Shown here: one piece after another, positions 54,328-63,249 of the stretch
Numbering within the stretch: the stretch's first letter is position 1
Layout: the number at the start of each line of letters is the position of its first letter
NCBI RefSeq assembly: GCF_003797825.1
Contig: NZ_RKME01000018.1
Location: 48,383 to 112,382 of the forward strand
Reading direction: 5' to 3'
DNA: 64,000 nt
DNA from: Gordonia sp. OPL2
GTDB lineage: Bacteria; Actinomycetota; Actinomycetes; Mycobacteriales; Mycobacteriaceae
Made by a program: the position numbers and the translations under genes
The notes under the pieces: generated by a model
What the model saw: the letters and a program-made list of their open reading frames with translations, nothing else
Told to the model about the DNA's origin: nothing
Databases searched by the model: none

Positions 54328-54530
54328 CGAGCCCTCACCCCTCTCTGCATCGCGATCCGACCCCGACGACGGCCGCGTATCAAATATATGTTCGCGCTGA
54401 AAATGTACTGCAGGTCACCCGGTGGAGAAAAGTCGGATGCCCGGATCGTCGGAGCCCACGTGTGCGGTGGACCGACGATCCGGGCGATGCGCGCTGGTCA
54501 GGGCAGTTGACGGGCACCCGGGGGGGCGAC

Positions 54531-54827
54531 TCACGCGACGCGGTTGAACGGATCGTGCTCGGCCATGATCTTGTCCATGCGCGCCTCGTCGAGACGCGCG
54601 CGGACAGTGGTCTGTTCCTGGCGATCGCGGACGACCTTCGCGAGGGTGAAGGTGCTCGAGGTGAGGAACAGCAGCGTGATGCCGAGGAACCCCCGTTGCC
54701 AGGGGTCGATCGGCAGATAGAGGATGCCGATGACCGCGGTCGCCAGGCTGACGGCGAAGGCGATCGCGGCCTGGAGGAAGAACGCGGCGGTGGTCGGGGT
54801 CTGGGGCGTGTCGTTCGGTGTGGTCAT
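54531..54827 (-). CDS. YiaA/YiaB family inner membrane protein
   Basis: A 98-residue membrane protein of the YiaA/YiaB family. Two hydrophobic helices (about 17-37 and 45-63) are followed by the conserved KVVRDRQEQ segment and a charged tail ending DPFNRVA. The family function is unknown. ATG 54827 gives the usual start MTTPND; the frame also opens three codons earlier. It lies upstream of the AI-2E transporter stop on the same strand. Confidence 0.85.
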   Translation of the reverse strand: MTTPNDTPQTPTTAAFFLQAAIAFAVSLATAVIGILYLPIDPWQRGFLGITLLFLTSSTFTLAKVVRDRQEQTTVRARLDEARMDKIMAEHDPFNRVA

Positions 54828-54875
54828 GCCCATCACGGTCCCAGCCCGCGTCCGCCTACGGATGCGTGCGATTAC

Positions 54876-56207
54876 TCAGGTGCTCTGAGTAGACCCGCCG
54901 GAATCCTCGGTCGGCGGTTGCTCTCCGGAATCCGATGCCGGCGGTTCGGAGGCTGTCGTCTCGGACGCAGTGGGATCGGACGCAGTGGGATCGGACGCAC
55001 TCGGCTCGGCGTTGTTCACGGTTGGTGCCGGAGCGGGAGGGCCGGCGTCGACGGCGGGAACCGGATCCCGGGGGAGAGGCTCCTCGGGGCCCGCGGTCGC
55101 GGACGTCTGGTCCTTCGGTGCCGACGACGCGAGCAGCACGTCGGCCCAGCGGGTGGCGGGATCGATGTCGATCAACAGGGCCTTCGACATCAGGGTCAAC
55201 GGCACCGCGAGGATCGCGCCCAGCGGACCGATCACCCAGGCCCAGAACACAAGTGACAGAAAGGTGAGCGTGGTCGAGAGTCCGACGGCATCACCGACGA
55301 ACTTTGGCTGGATCACCGACTGGATGATCACATTGATCACGCTGTACACGACGATGACCAACAGCATCTGACCCGCGCCGCCGTCGAGGAGTGCCAGGAT
55401 CGCCGGCGGGATCAGACCGATCACGAAGCCGATGTTGGGGATGTAGTTGGTGATGAACGACAGCAGACCCCACAGGACGGGCAGAGGCACACCGATCAAC
55501 CAGAGGAAGCCGGTGTCGAAAACGGCCACGATCAGCCCGAAGACCGTCGAGACCAGCAGATAGCTGCGTGTGCCGCGCGCGAAGTTGCTGAATGCCGCTG
55601 CGATGTCGGGACGTTGGTCACGCAGCACGCCGATGCGCTTGTCGAAGGAGATGGCATCCGCCGACATGAACAACAGCACGGTCAGGACAAGGATCAGTGC
55701 CGACGCGACCGACAGCGTGCTCTCCAGCACCTCGGACACGTAGCCGATGGCTTTGCTGGGGTCCATGTGGGAGATCGCCTGATGGACCTGATCCTGGCTG
55801 ACCCCGTGATCGGTGAGGAACTTCTGGAAACTGTCGATCATCGACTGGAACTTGTCCGAGTACTCCGGAAGGATCGTGGCGAGCCGAGCGACCGAGAACG
55901 CCAGAGATCCGAACAGCCCTAACAGGATTCCGTATACCGCGAGCAGGGTCGCGACGAAGGCGAGCCACGTCGGCAGACCCTTGCGACGCAGCCATGCGGG
56001 GATCGGTTGCACGGCCACCGTGAGCATCAGCGCCAGGAACACCGGACCGACGAGACCGGACACCGCCTTCATGCCGCCGACGGTGACGATCAGACCGGCG
56101 ATCGTGAGGAGCACGATCGTTCCGCGTGGAATCGCCCAGCCCGGCTGCGGGTCAGGCCGTGACTGTCCAGACCCTGTCTGCTCGGGCGCCGTCTGCTCGA
56201 CCGCCAT
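54876..56207 (-). CDS. AI-2E family transporter
   Basis: A 443-residue member of the AI-2E/PerM family, from ATG 56207 behind AGAGGT. After a polar start (1-30) about eight hydrophobic segments follow, with IGVPLPVLWGLLSFITNYIPNIGFVIGLIPPAIL as the conserved core. The C-terminal 75 residues are a Pro/Ala/Ser/Asp/Glu-rich disordered tail with the repeated unit TASDP. It resembles the protein at 96-1364 in type and differs in tail. The substrate is unknown. Confidence 0.88.
   Translation of the reverse strand: MAVEQTAPEQTGSGQSRPDPQPGWAIPRGTIVLLTIAGLIVTVGGMKAVSGLVGPVFLALMLTVAVQPIPAWLRRKGLPTWLAFVATLLAVYGILLGLFGSLAFSVARLATILPEYSDKFQSMIDSFQKFLTDHGVSQDQVHQAISHMDPSKAIGYVSEVLESTLSVASALILVLTVLLFMSADAISFDKRIGVLRDQRPDIAAAFSNFARGTRSYLLVSTVFGLIVAVFDTGFLWLIGVPLPVLWGLLSFITNYIPNIGFVIGLIPPAILALLDGGAGQMLLVIVVYSVINVIIQSVIQPKFVGDAVGLSTTLTFLSLVFWAWVIGPLGAILAVPLTLMSKALLIDIDPATRWADVLLASSAPKDQTSATAGPEEPLPRDPVPAVDAGPPAPAPTVNNAEPSASDPTASDPTASETTASEPPASDSGEQPPTEDSGGSTQST
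54961..55005 (-). repeat. 15-bp tandem repeat in the transporter tail
   Basis: Three copies of a 15-base unit (TCGGACGCAGTGGGA, the last diverged) lie within the C-terminal coding region. They give the repeated residues TASDP in frame, so the tail length could vary between strains by slippage. Confidence 0.7.
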
Positions 56208-56350
56208 TCGGTGTACCTCTCGTCCAGACCGTGAATCGTCGATCGACGACCCGACCGCTCTTCGGTGCACAGGCTGCCGTCAGGTCGCGCTGATCGTACC
56301 GCCGACTGCCGGTCGGCGGGCTCATCCAGATCGGGTGGTGGGTCGGGCGC

Positions 56351-58738
56351 TCAGCGACCGGTCCAACGCGGCGACCGCTTCGACACGAACGCGGTGATGC
56401 CTTCGATGGTGTCCTGGCTGACGAGGAGCGAGTCGAGGGCGCCGAAGGTCTCCTCGATGGCGTCGATCTCGTCGGGGATCGTCCCGGCGGCGTCCATGGC
56501 GCGCAGCGATTCACGCACCGATGTCGGCGAACCGGCGAGGATGTCGTCGGCTACTGCGCGCGCAAGGGCCATCACCTCGCCGGCCGGCGCGACCCGGCTG
56601 ACGAGACCCGCGGTCATCGCCTCGGTCGCGTCGATGCGGCGTCCGGTCAGGATCATGTCGCGCGCCAGAGCACCGCCCACCGCGGCGGGCAGTCGCACGA
56701 GACCGCCGGCCACTGCCGCGAGTCCGACGCGGACCTCGGGCAGGCCGAACGTGGCATGTTCGTCGGCGACGATGATGTGACATGCCATCGCGATCTCGCA
56801 GCCTCCACCGAGTGCGTAACCGTTGACTGCCGCGATCACCGGTTTCGGCTTGTGTCGTCGGGAGGTGAGGCCGGCGAACCCGTTCTTCGGGACCTCCAGC
56901 CCCGCGCCGGTCGTCTGCGCGAGATCGTTGCCCGCCGAGAACGCCTTGTCCCCGGCGCCGGTGAGGATCGCGACCCAGAGACCAGGGTCGGCGAAATATG
57001 CGTCGAAGATGTCATCCAGCTCGGCGTTTGCGGCCGGGTGCAACGCATTTCGTGCGTCCGGCCGGTTGATCGTCACCTCCAGCACGTGGTTCTCGCGGCG
57101 GATCGCGACGTGGTCGTATCGGTCGCGGAAGACCGGCTCGGTCGGTGGGTGCCGGTGCACCATCGCCGCGCGACTCGTATAGACCCGGTTGCCGCGGGAC
57201 GACGACCGGACGTAGATGTCGGAGCCGATCGGATCATTTGTGGCCAGGAGATCGAACATGGCGTCGTCGTCGCTGCCGACGGTGGCGACGAATCGGCTCT
57301 GGTCCCGCAGTCGCCCGATGACGATCGCCCGCCGCGCTCCGTCCTTGCCGGGCAGGACGGTGAACGTCTCGAGGGTGGCCGGTCCGTCGGCGTAGTCGCT
57401 GGTCGATACGGCCGGCGCGGTGTCGAGTTCCTCTTGGACACCCGCGGAGTCGCCGTCGCTCCACAGGGCGGGCCGGGAACTGTAGACGCCGACCGAGGTC
57501 TTGCTGAGGATTCCGCCGTTGGCCACGACCAATGCGTACGCATCGGTGTTGGCGCGGGTGCGCTCGACCGCCTCGGCAATGGCATGCATCGAGTAGTTGT
57601 TCCCCGGACCACCGAAGAACGGCAGTCCGCCGGTCAAGGTGAGACCGCGCGGGTCGTCGGGTGCCACACCGAGTGGATCGATGACGTTGGAGACGGCGAT
57701 GGGGAAGCAGCTGTAGATGTCGATGAACGTGATGTCGTCGAGCGTGACGTCGGCGACGTCGAGGGCATGGCGAACGGCGGCGGCGCCCCCGGGGGCGCGA
57801 CTGAGATCCGGTCGCTTCATCAGGGTCTGCTCACGGGTGTCGGCATGTCCGTGCAGGAACACCCAGCGAGACGCGTGGATGCCCAGTTCTCGGGCGAGGC
57901 CGACCGACATGACGACCACGGCCGCCGCCTGGTTCACCTGATCGCGGGCGACGAGCAGGCGCGTGAACGGGTCGGCGACGACCCGGTTCTCCTGATTGGT
58001 GGTGATCAGTTCCTCGACGGTGCGCGCCGTCGGCGCAGCCGCGTGGGGATTGTCGGCCGCGACCGTCGACAGAGGCGCGAAGAGTTCGCCCATCGCCCGG
58101 GCATACTCATCGCGACCGAGCCCGAGGCGGTGGCGTCGAGCATTCTCGAGCACCGCGTACTGGGCCAATGGCGCAATGAGCCCATGTCGTGCCTCTTGGT
58201 GCGACGTCAATCCGCCGATCGCGAAACCACGATCCTCCAGCTGGCCGCCGACCTGCTCGGAATGGTCGGGACGCTCGGCAGGGTCCACGGCCGACATGAG
58301 ATGTCGGACCGTCGACATCACCTCGGCGCCGAACAGGACGGCGCCGTTGCTGCGGCCCGCCTGGATCTCGCCGGCGAACTCGGTCAGGAGACTCTGTGGG
58401 CTCTGCCCGCCGGTGACACCCAGCACTGCCCGAGCGGGGTCGAGGCCGATCTGCTTGGCGACCGCACGGGGCATGTTGTCCGGCCGGCCGAGCGGTGAGG
58501 TGGACAGCGGGCTCGACTCCTCGAACGTTCGCACACCCACGATCGTGTCGATCTCGGCCGCGATGCTGGGTAGCACGATACCGCTGTCTCCCAGTGCGGT
58601 CTCGACGGCGAGTGTGGCGAGGTCGACCTCCGCCAGCGCCCGATAATCGGGATCGCCCAATCGTTCGGATGCCTGTCCGACACCGACGATGATCGGCGTA
58701 CTCGCCGGAAGCTGGGACAGCGGGACGGATCTCGGCAT
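56351..58738 (-). CDS. thiolase-like / enoyl-CoA hydratase fusion protein
   Basis: A 795-residue protein. Residues 1 to about 500 form a thiolase-like fold (IIVGVGQASERLG at the start, GGPGNNYSMHAIAEAVE near the C-terminal part). The usual nucleophilic Cys position in thiolases reads VTGGQSPQSLL without Cys. Residues about 545-795 are a complete crotonase domain (VLEVTINRPDARNALH, FSAGNDLAQT, NGYALGGGCEIAMACHI and GLPEVRVGLAAVAGGL, with the catalytic Glu). The two activities are normally on separate genes. A bifunctional step in acyl-CoA side-chain degradation is likely, with the thiolase part doing the aldol or binding role. Confidence 0.85.
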   Translation of the reverse strand: MPRSVPLSQLPASTPIIVGVGQASERLGDPDYRALAEVDLATLAVETALGDSGIVLPSIAAEIDTIVGVRTFEESSPLSTSPLGRPDNMPRAVAKQIGLDPARAVLGVTGGQSPQSLLTEFAGEIQAGRSNGAVLFGAEVMSTVRHLMSAVDPAERPDHSEQVGGQLEDRGFAIGGLTSHQEARHGLIAPLAQYAVLENARRHRLGLGRDEYARAMGELFAPLSTVAADNPHAAAPTARTVEELITTNQENRVVADPFTRLLVARDQVNQAAAVVVMSVGLARELGIHASRWVFLHGHADTREQTLMKRPDLSRAPGGAAAVRHALDVADVTLDDITFIDIYSCFPIAVSNVIDPLGVAPDDPRGLTLTGGLPFFGGPGNNYSMHAIAEAVERTRANTDAYALVVANGGILSKTSVGVYSSRPALWSDGDSAGVQEELDTAPAVSTSDYADGPATLETFTVLPGKDGARRAIVIGRLRDQSRFVATVGSDDDAMFDLLATNDPIGSDIYVRSSSRGNRVYTSRAAMVHRHPPTEPVFRDRYDHVAIRRENHVLEVTINRPDARNALHPAANAELDDIFDAYFADPGLWVAILTGAGDKAFSAGNDLAQTTGAGLEVPKNGFAGLTSRRHKPKPVIAAVNGYALGGGCEIAMACHIIVADEHATFGLPEVRVGLAAVAGGLVRLPAAVGGALARDMILTGRRIDATEAMTAGLVSRVAPAGEVMALARAVADDILAGSPTSVRESLRAMDAAGTIPDEIDAIEETFGALDSLLVSQDTIEGITAFVSKRSPRWTGR

Positions 58739-58894
58739 TGTTGACCTTTCCGGGAGACAGTCGGGCGAGGTTCGATCTCACCATTCGTCGATGGCATCGT
58801 GCTGGCTCCATTAAGTCATCCGGTGCCACTGCGGCGTACACCGCCCCCGAACATGTTGCATTTCGTCTCCGGCCGACAACTTGCGTGGTAAGAA

Positions 58895-58910
58895 TGATTA
58901 CAAGTAATCA
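58895..58910. promoter_or_regulatory. AT-rich palindrome TGATTACAAGTAATCA
   Basis: A perfect 7-bp inverted repeat with a two-base centre, immediately before the AAGGAG ribosome site of the gene at 58925. It is unusually AT-rich for this genome. It most likely binds a dimeric repressor that blocks that promoter. Confidence 0.5.
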
Positions 58911-58924
58911 CGAAGGAGCGTCTG

Positions 58925-59440
58925 ATGAGCGACAACGATTCAGTGGCCGGTTGGCTGGCCGGCCGGTTACCCGACGGCCTGTTCGTCGCAGCGCCGGAGG
59001 TGCAGGTGGACAGGGAGGAGATCACGGTCATCGGAACGATCTCGCCGCCGGATCTCGACGAGGGGGCTGATGACACTGCTCGACGTCAGGCCGAGGCGGG
59101 CAGAATCGCCAGGTTCCGCGAGTCGACCCGAGACCAGAGGATCGAGGTCGCGCGAGAAGCCGAGCACCGTTTTGACCGAAAAGTCGCCTGGGGCATCCGA
59201 TGTGGCGAGTCCTCACAATTGTTCACTCACCTCGCGGTGCCGGTCATGACCCGTCTGCGCCAACCTCAGCGGCAGGTTCTCGACACCCTCGTCGCCGCGG
59301 GCGTGGCCCGTAGTCGCGCGGATGCGTTGTCCTGGTGCGTGAAACTGGTCGGGCAGCATACGGATTCGTGGCTGACGGAGCTTCGGGACGCGATGGAGAC
59401 CGTCGACAAGGTCCGCGATGCCGGCCCTGTCGTCGATTGA
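58925..59440 (+). CDS. hypothetical protein, 171 residues
   Basis: A soluble, mostly helical protein from ATG 58925 behind AAGGAG. The start (GWLAGRLPDGLFVAAPEVQVDREEITVIGTI) is a small alpha/beta region. A charged Arg/Glu-rich helix follows (about 50-90), and then LTRLRQPQRQVLDTLVAAGVARSRADALSWCVKLVG, like a ribbon or winged-helix element. I recognise no named family, though it looks like a conserved actinobacterial type. The AT-rich palindrome at its promoter suggests it is tightly regulated. Confidence 0.65.
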   Translation: MSDNDSVAGWLAGRLPDGLFVAAPEVQVDREEITVIGTISPPDLDEGADDTARRQAEAGRIARFRESTRDQRIEVAREAEHRFDRKVAWGIRCGESSQLFTHLAVPVMTRLRQPQRQVLDTLVAAGVARSRADALSWCVKLVGQHTDSWLTELRDAMETVDKVRDAGPVVD

Positions 59441-59463
59441 TCACTCGCGCGGATCGCCGATCC

Positions 59464-59509
59464 ACCGACCGAACGCAGAAGTGTTGCCTTGCTTCCGCGT
59501 TCGGTCGGT
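59464..59509. terminator. bidirectional hairpin terminator
   Basis: ACCGACCGAACGC (59464-59476) and GCGTTCGGTCGGT (59497-59509) pair perfectly around a 20-base loop whose own ends also pair (GAAG and CTTC). It lies between the convergent hypothetical and DUF222-HNH genes. Confidence 0.7.
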
Positions 59510-59611
59510 AGAGGATCGCCCGTATCACACTGTGGAGTTGTCAAGGTACGGATGCGGTCCCGGCGTGGCCGGGTGCGAGATTGTGGTCGGTGTGGAGAGT
59601 CGGTTATGGGG

Positions 59612-60853
59612 TCAGGCGGCGACGGCGTCGAGGGTCATGGTGCGTCTGCTGTAACTGGGTAACGCTCGTTGCTCGGGGTCGACGGTGGTCGGTGGTGTCA
59701 GCCAGGGGTGGTGGTCGGCGCCGATGAACACGTCCCAGCCGTTGTGGTGGATGTCGGCGTGACACGACGGGCACAGCAGGCAGCCGTTCTCCAGGCACGT
59801 GTCGCCGCCTTGGCTCCAGTGGTCGATGTGGTGGGCATGACAGCGTTCTGCGGGCGCACCACACTTGATGCAGCATCGGTCGCGGATATAGAGAGCTTTG
59901 CGTTGGGCGGGGGTGAACAGGCGTTTGTCTCTGCCGACGTCGAGGGGCACGGTTTCGCCGTCGACGAGTAGTGGTGTGATGGTCGGGTCACAGGCCAGTC
60001 GGTTCATCGTGGCGCGGGTGATCGATCCCATGTATTCGAGGGACGATTCTTTGGGGCTGTCGGCGGGGATGGTCAGCAGCACATGGGTTCTCGGAACCAT
60101 GGTCGCGTCATTTCCGCCGGTGGCGGCGATGTCGAGGATGGTCTCTAATGCGTCGGCGAGGCGTCGTTCGGTGGAACGGGCATCGGGGGAGCCGTCGGGT
60201 TCGGGACGGGGTGCACCGTGGCGTTCCATGGCGGCCTGGAACTTCTCGCCGACTTCGACATCGAGGTCGGCCTCGACATGGATGCGTCCGTCTGTGGTCT
60301 TACTCTTCGTGAGCGTGTTGATGGTGCGGTCTTCCGCGGCAGGCACGCCGCCGGGAGTGTCGTCGGCGACGAGGTTGCCCAGGGTGCGGGCGCGGTCGAC
60401 GATTTCGGCGGGGGTGGCGCCGGAGAAGTGTTGTCCGAGAAGATCTGTCACATGGTTTAGACGTTGGGTGTCGTCGATCGGTTCCGGTGATCTTTTCCCG
60501 ATGTGCTCGATACCGCGGACGATGGCGTCAGCATGTTCTCCGGAGAGGACGCCGTCGGCGGCGTGGGCGGCCAATGTCGGCAGTGCTGTCAGTGATCCGG
60601 CGATACGGATGAAGCGTTGGGCCACGGCGGGTGCACATCCCATGACGATCAACAGTTCTCGAGTCGTGCGCCCGTGATCGGTGGCCACGCGCAGTCGTTC
60701 GAGCGCTGCGGTCAGGACGGCGGCGTGATGATCTATCAGGTTACGCAGCCTCAGGAGCGCCCGCATCGCGTCGAAGGCCCCCGGCCCGGTCAATTCCTCG
60801 TCGTCGAGGCGAAGATCGCGGACAGCGGTAGAGATGTCGTCGATGATGCTCAC
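59612..60853 (-). CDS. DUF222 domain HNH endonuclease
   Basis: A 413-residue protein with an N-terminal DUF222 (about 10-300) and a C-terminal HNH nuclease domain. Zinc-like CIKCGAP and CPSCHADIH surround the HNH residues in HAHHIDHWSQGGDTCLENG. Such proteins occur in many copies in mycolata genomes. They have been linked to mobile DNA, but their natural role is not established. The base composition looks lower in GC in places. It lies next to an IS remnant. Confidence 0.9.
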   Translation of the reverse strand: MSIIDDISTAVRDLRLDDEELTGPGAFDAMRALLRLRNLIDHHAAVLTAALERLRVATDHGRTTRELLIVMGCAPAVAQRFIRIAGSLTALPTLAAHAADGVLSGEHADAIVRGIEHIGKRSPEPIDDTQRLNHVTDLLGQHFSGATPAEIVDRARTLGNLVADDTPGGVPAAEDRTINTLTKSKTTDGRIHVEADLDVEVGEKFQAAMERHGAPRPEPDGSPDARSTERRLADALETILDIAATGGNDATMVPRTHVLLTIPADSPKESSLEYMGSITRATMNRLACDPTITPLLVDGETVPLDVGRDKRLFTPAQRKALYIRDRCCIKCGAPAERCHAHHIDHWSQGGDTCLENGCLLCPSCHADIHHNGWDVFIGADHHPWLTPPTTVDPEQRALPSYSRRTMTLDAVAA

Positions 60854-60941
60854 AGCAGTCCCCCAAGAGTCGACAGATCAGGCCAGCAGGAGACTCATCG
60901 GATTCTTGGGACCACACCCAGGGGTGCGGCGGTCACGCACA

Positions 60942-61214
60942 TCAATTTGAACCTGCTGACACCAATCTATCGAACACATGTACGAGGCGCAAGGGATTTC
61001 CGAAACTTTTTTGTGATGTACCGGGACATCGGTGACAGTGTGGTCTTAGCGGGCGTGGGCCGTCAGTCCGCGCACGTTTACGCAACTCGTAGAACGACTT
61101 CCGGGATATTCCATGTTCAGTCCCGAACGTCGAGATCGCCCCGCGGGTTGCATCCTCAGGCCACTGCGAGATCGCTAGACGCACGACAGGGTCAATGGGT
61201 TCATTAACAGCCAC
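60942..61214 (-). pseudogene. truncated IS481-type transposase fragment
   Basis: From GTG 61214, LAISQWPEDATRGAISTFGTEHGISRKSFY is the N-terminal HTH of IS481-family transposases. The match stops at the inner edge of the left inverted repeat near 61038, after which the frame reads non-family residues. The DDE catalytic core is missing, so the gene is dead. Confidence 0.7.
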
Positions 61215-61300
61215 CGGCCGAGCATCGATGCAGAAGTGTCGCCACCAAGACCACCCACACTGTCACCGATGTCTTGACAAAGAATTGTCACCGATGTCCT
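61024..61300. mobile_element. internally deleted IS481-like element (about 280 bp)
   Basis: GGACATCGGTGACA occurs at 61024-61037, and its complement at 61287-61300. An extra partial copy of the same end lies at 61245-61274, where ACACTGTCACCGATGTC is preceded by CCAAGACCACCC; the left end also continues into GTGTGGTCTT. A transposase start lies inside. An internal deletion joined the 5' part of the transposase to the far end, giving a miniature element. The remaining gene-free sequence on both sides (60854-60941 and 61301-61568) shows nothing else. Confidence 0.6.
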
Positions 61301-61568
61301 GAGAGATAACCGGAAACTATCTCGGCGAGGTATCGAGCATCGCCACGCGCCGCCAGCCAATGCGTTCATGCAAGGCGCAGAACCACTTTCGGGACTCCTT
61401 CTCTTCGGTGGAGAACGGTTGAGGCCGGGGGAGCGGCACTCCGAACCCCAGCCCTACTTTTTCCTCAGCACGGTTCGAAGGGTTCACCTGGCCGCCCGGC
61501 GCGACGACACTGTGCTCGCCGACGACACCGCGCTCGCCGACGACCCGTTTCGACGAAAAGGACCTGCC

Positions 61569-62771
61569 GTGACCGCCACCACCGACCGGAGTTCGTACAC
61601 GGACACCGAACTCGACGACATCTTCGCTCCCGTCTTCGCACGGATCGCCGACGGCGCCGTCCGCCGCGAGGTCGACCGTTCACTCGCCCACGACGAGGTC
61701 GCCTGGCTCAACGATGTCCGCTTCGGCGCGCTCCGGGTACCGGTCGAGTTGGGCGGCTACGGCGCGTCGGTTCGTCAACTCTTCCGCCTGTTGATCGATC
61801 TCGCGGCCGCAGAATCCAATCTGCCCCAGGCTTTACGGGTGCACTGGTCGTTCGTCGAAGATCAACTCCTCTCCGACGACCCGTCGGCCCGAGAGGAGTG
61901 GCTGCGCACGGTCGCCGGCGGAACCCTCGTCGGAAACGCGATCACCGAGCCGGGGATCGGCGCGATCGACCGCTATCGGACCCGGCTCACCGCCGACGGC
62001 GACAAATGGCGGCTCGACGGCACCAAGTACTACAGCACCGGCAGCCTCTACGCCGACCACATCCTCGTGGCCGCCGACAAAGACGGGGAACGTGTCTCGA
62101 TCCTGGTCGACGCCGATGCCGACGGGGTGACCCAGCACGACGACTGGGACGGCTTCGGACAACGGCTCACCGCGAGCGGAACGACCGAGTTCTCCGGCGT
62201 CGCCGTCACCGACGACCGAATCCTCGGACCCGGATACGGTGTCGCCGGCCGAACCTACGCCACCTCGTACTTACAGCTCGTTCAGCTCGCGGTACTCGCG
62301 GGCATCGCGCAGCGTGCGCTCGACGACACGGCGGCCTGGGTGCGAGATCGCACCCGCACCTACACGCACGCCGCGGCGGACCTTCCGCGTCACGACCCGC
62401 TGGTGCAGCAGGTCGTAGGACGACTGTCGGCGGCGGCGTACACGGCGCGGACGCTCGTCCTCGACATCGCCTCCGAACTGGACGAGCTGCTCGATGCGGG
62501 CGGGCAGGACGAGGCGCTGCTCGACCGTGTCGAGTTCGACGTCGCACGTGCGCAGCAGGCGGTCATCAGCACGGTGCTCGACGCGACCACCGAGCTGTTC
62601 GAGGTGGGTGGCGCGTCGATCACGTCGGAGGCGTTGCGCCTCGACCGTCACTGGCGCAACGCCCGCACGATCTCGGTGCACAACCCGCTCATCTACAAGG
62701 TGCAGGCGATCGGCGACCACGTCCTCAACGGTGCCGACCTGCCCTACGCGTGGAGCGCCGGCTCACGCTGA
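61569..62771 (+). CDS. DszC/SfnB-like flavin monooxygenase (acyl-CoA dehydrogenase fold)
   Basis: A 400-residue protein from GTG 61569 behind AAAGGA. It has the acyl-CoA dehydrogenase fold, but the sequence (GGYGASVRQLFRLLIDLAAAESNLPQALRVHW, then AITEPGIGAIDRYRT and the C-terminal HNPLIYKVQAIGDHVLNGADLP) is typical of the flavin-dependent monooxygenase branch containing DszC and SfnB. These use reduced FMN from a partner reductase to oxidise sulfur compounds or hydroxylate small organics. No reductase gene is nearby. A sulfur-scavenging role is possible, but the substrate is not proven. Confidence 0.8.
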   Translation: MTATTDRSSYTDTELDDIFAPVFARIADGAVRREVDRSLAHDEVAWLNDVRFGALRVPVELGGYGASVRQLFRLLIDLAAAESNLPQALRVHWSFVEDQLLSDDPSAREEWLRTVAGGTLVGNAITEPGIGAIDRYRTRLTADGDKWRLDGTKYYSTGSLYADHILVAADKDGERVSILVDADADGVTQHDDWDGFGQRLTASGTTEFSGVAVTDDRILGPGYGVAGRTYATSYLQLVQLAVLAGIAQRALDDTAAWVRDRTRTYTHAAADLPRHDPLVQQVVGRLSAAAYTARTLVLDIASELDELLDAGGQDEALLDRVEFDVARAQQAVISTVLDATTELFEVGGASITSEALRLDRHWRNARTISVHNPLIYKVQAIGDHVLNGADLPYAWSAGSR

Positions 62772-62781
62772 CGCGCACTCC

Positions 62782-63249
62782 TCAGGTCAGCCACTCCCGC
62801 GTGTAGACGTCCTGCCACCGCACGGTGATGTTGTGCCGTGCGGTGGTCGTCGTCCGCTCACCCAACGCGGTCGCCAACACATCCCCGACGACGTCCCGTA
62901 CCTCGTCGGACCGGATCAACAACGCGTCCTGGTAGCGGGCGATCAGCCCGATGCGGATACCCGACACTTCGTCGTCGTCGCCGTCGACCGCGACGAACAC
63001 CACCAGTCGGCCCACCGCGGAACGGACGCGGATCGACAAGAGCTGCTTGAGGATCCGATCACTCACCCGAATGCCGTCGACGTCGGTCGAGAGAGTCCGT
63101 GCGGGTCGTCGGACGCGGCTCAGGTTCGCCGAGATCGCCGAGATCAGGCGGTTGACATCGCCGTCGGGTTCGTCGAGGCGGCGACTCGCCTCGACCAGCC
63201 AGGCGTCGGTCTCATCGGAGTGCTCGTCGTCGACGTAGATGTCATTCAC
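62782..63249 (-). CDS. Asp23/Gls24-like protein
   Basis: A 155-residue protein whose GTG start (63249) overlaps the sigma-factor stop by 8 bases. The C-terminal half (about 55-150) follows the Asp23/Gls24 envelope-stress pattern: a strand-rich VRSAVGRLVVFVAVDGDDDEVSGIRIGLIARY, then a helical IRSDEVRDVVGDVLATALG. The N-terminal 50 residues are acidic and helical. It is likely co-regulated with the ECF sigma factor. The family match is moderate, as no catalytic residues exist to confirm it. Confidence 0.55.
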   Translation of the reverse strand: MNDIYVDDEHSDETDAWLVEASRRLDEPDGDVNRLISAISANLSRVRRPARTLSTDVDGIRVSDRILKQLLSIRVRSAVGRLVVFVAVDGDDDEVSGIRIGLIARYQDALLIRSDEVRDVVGDVLATALGERTTTTARHNITVRWQDVYTREWLT

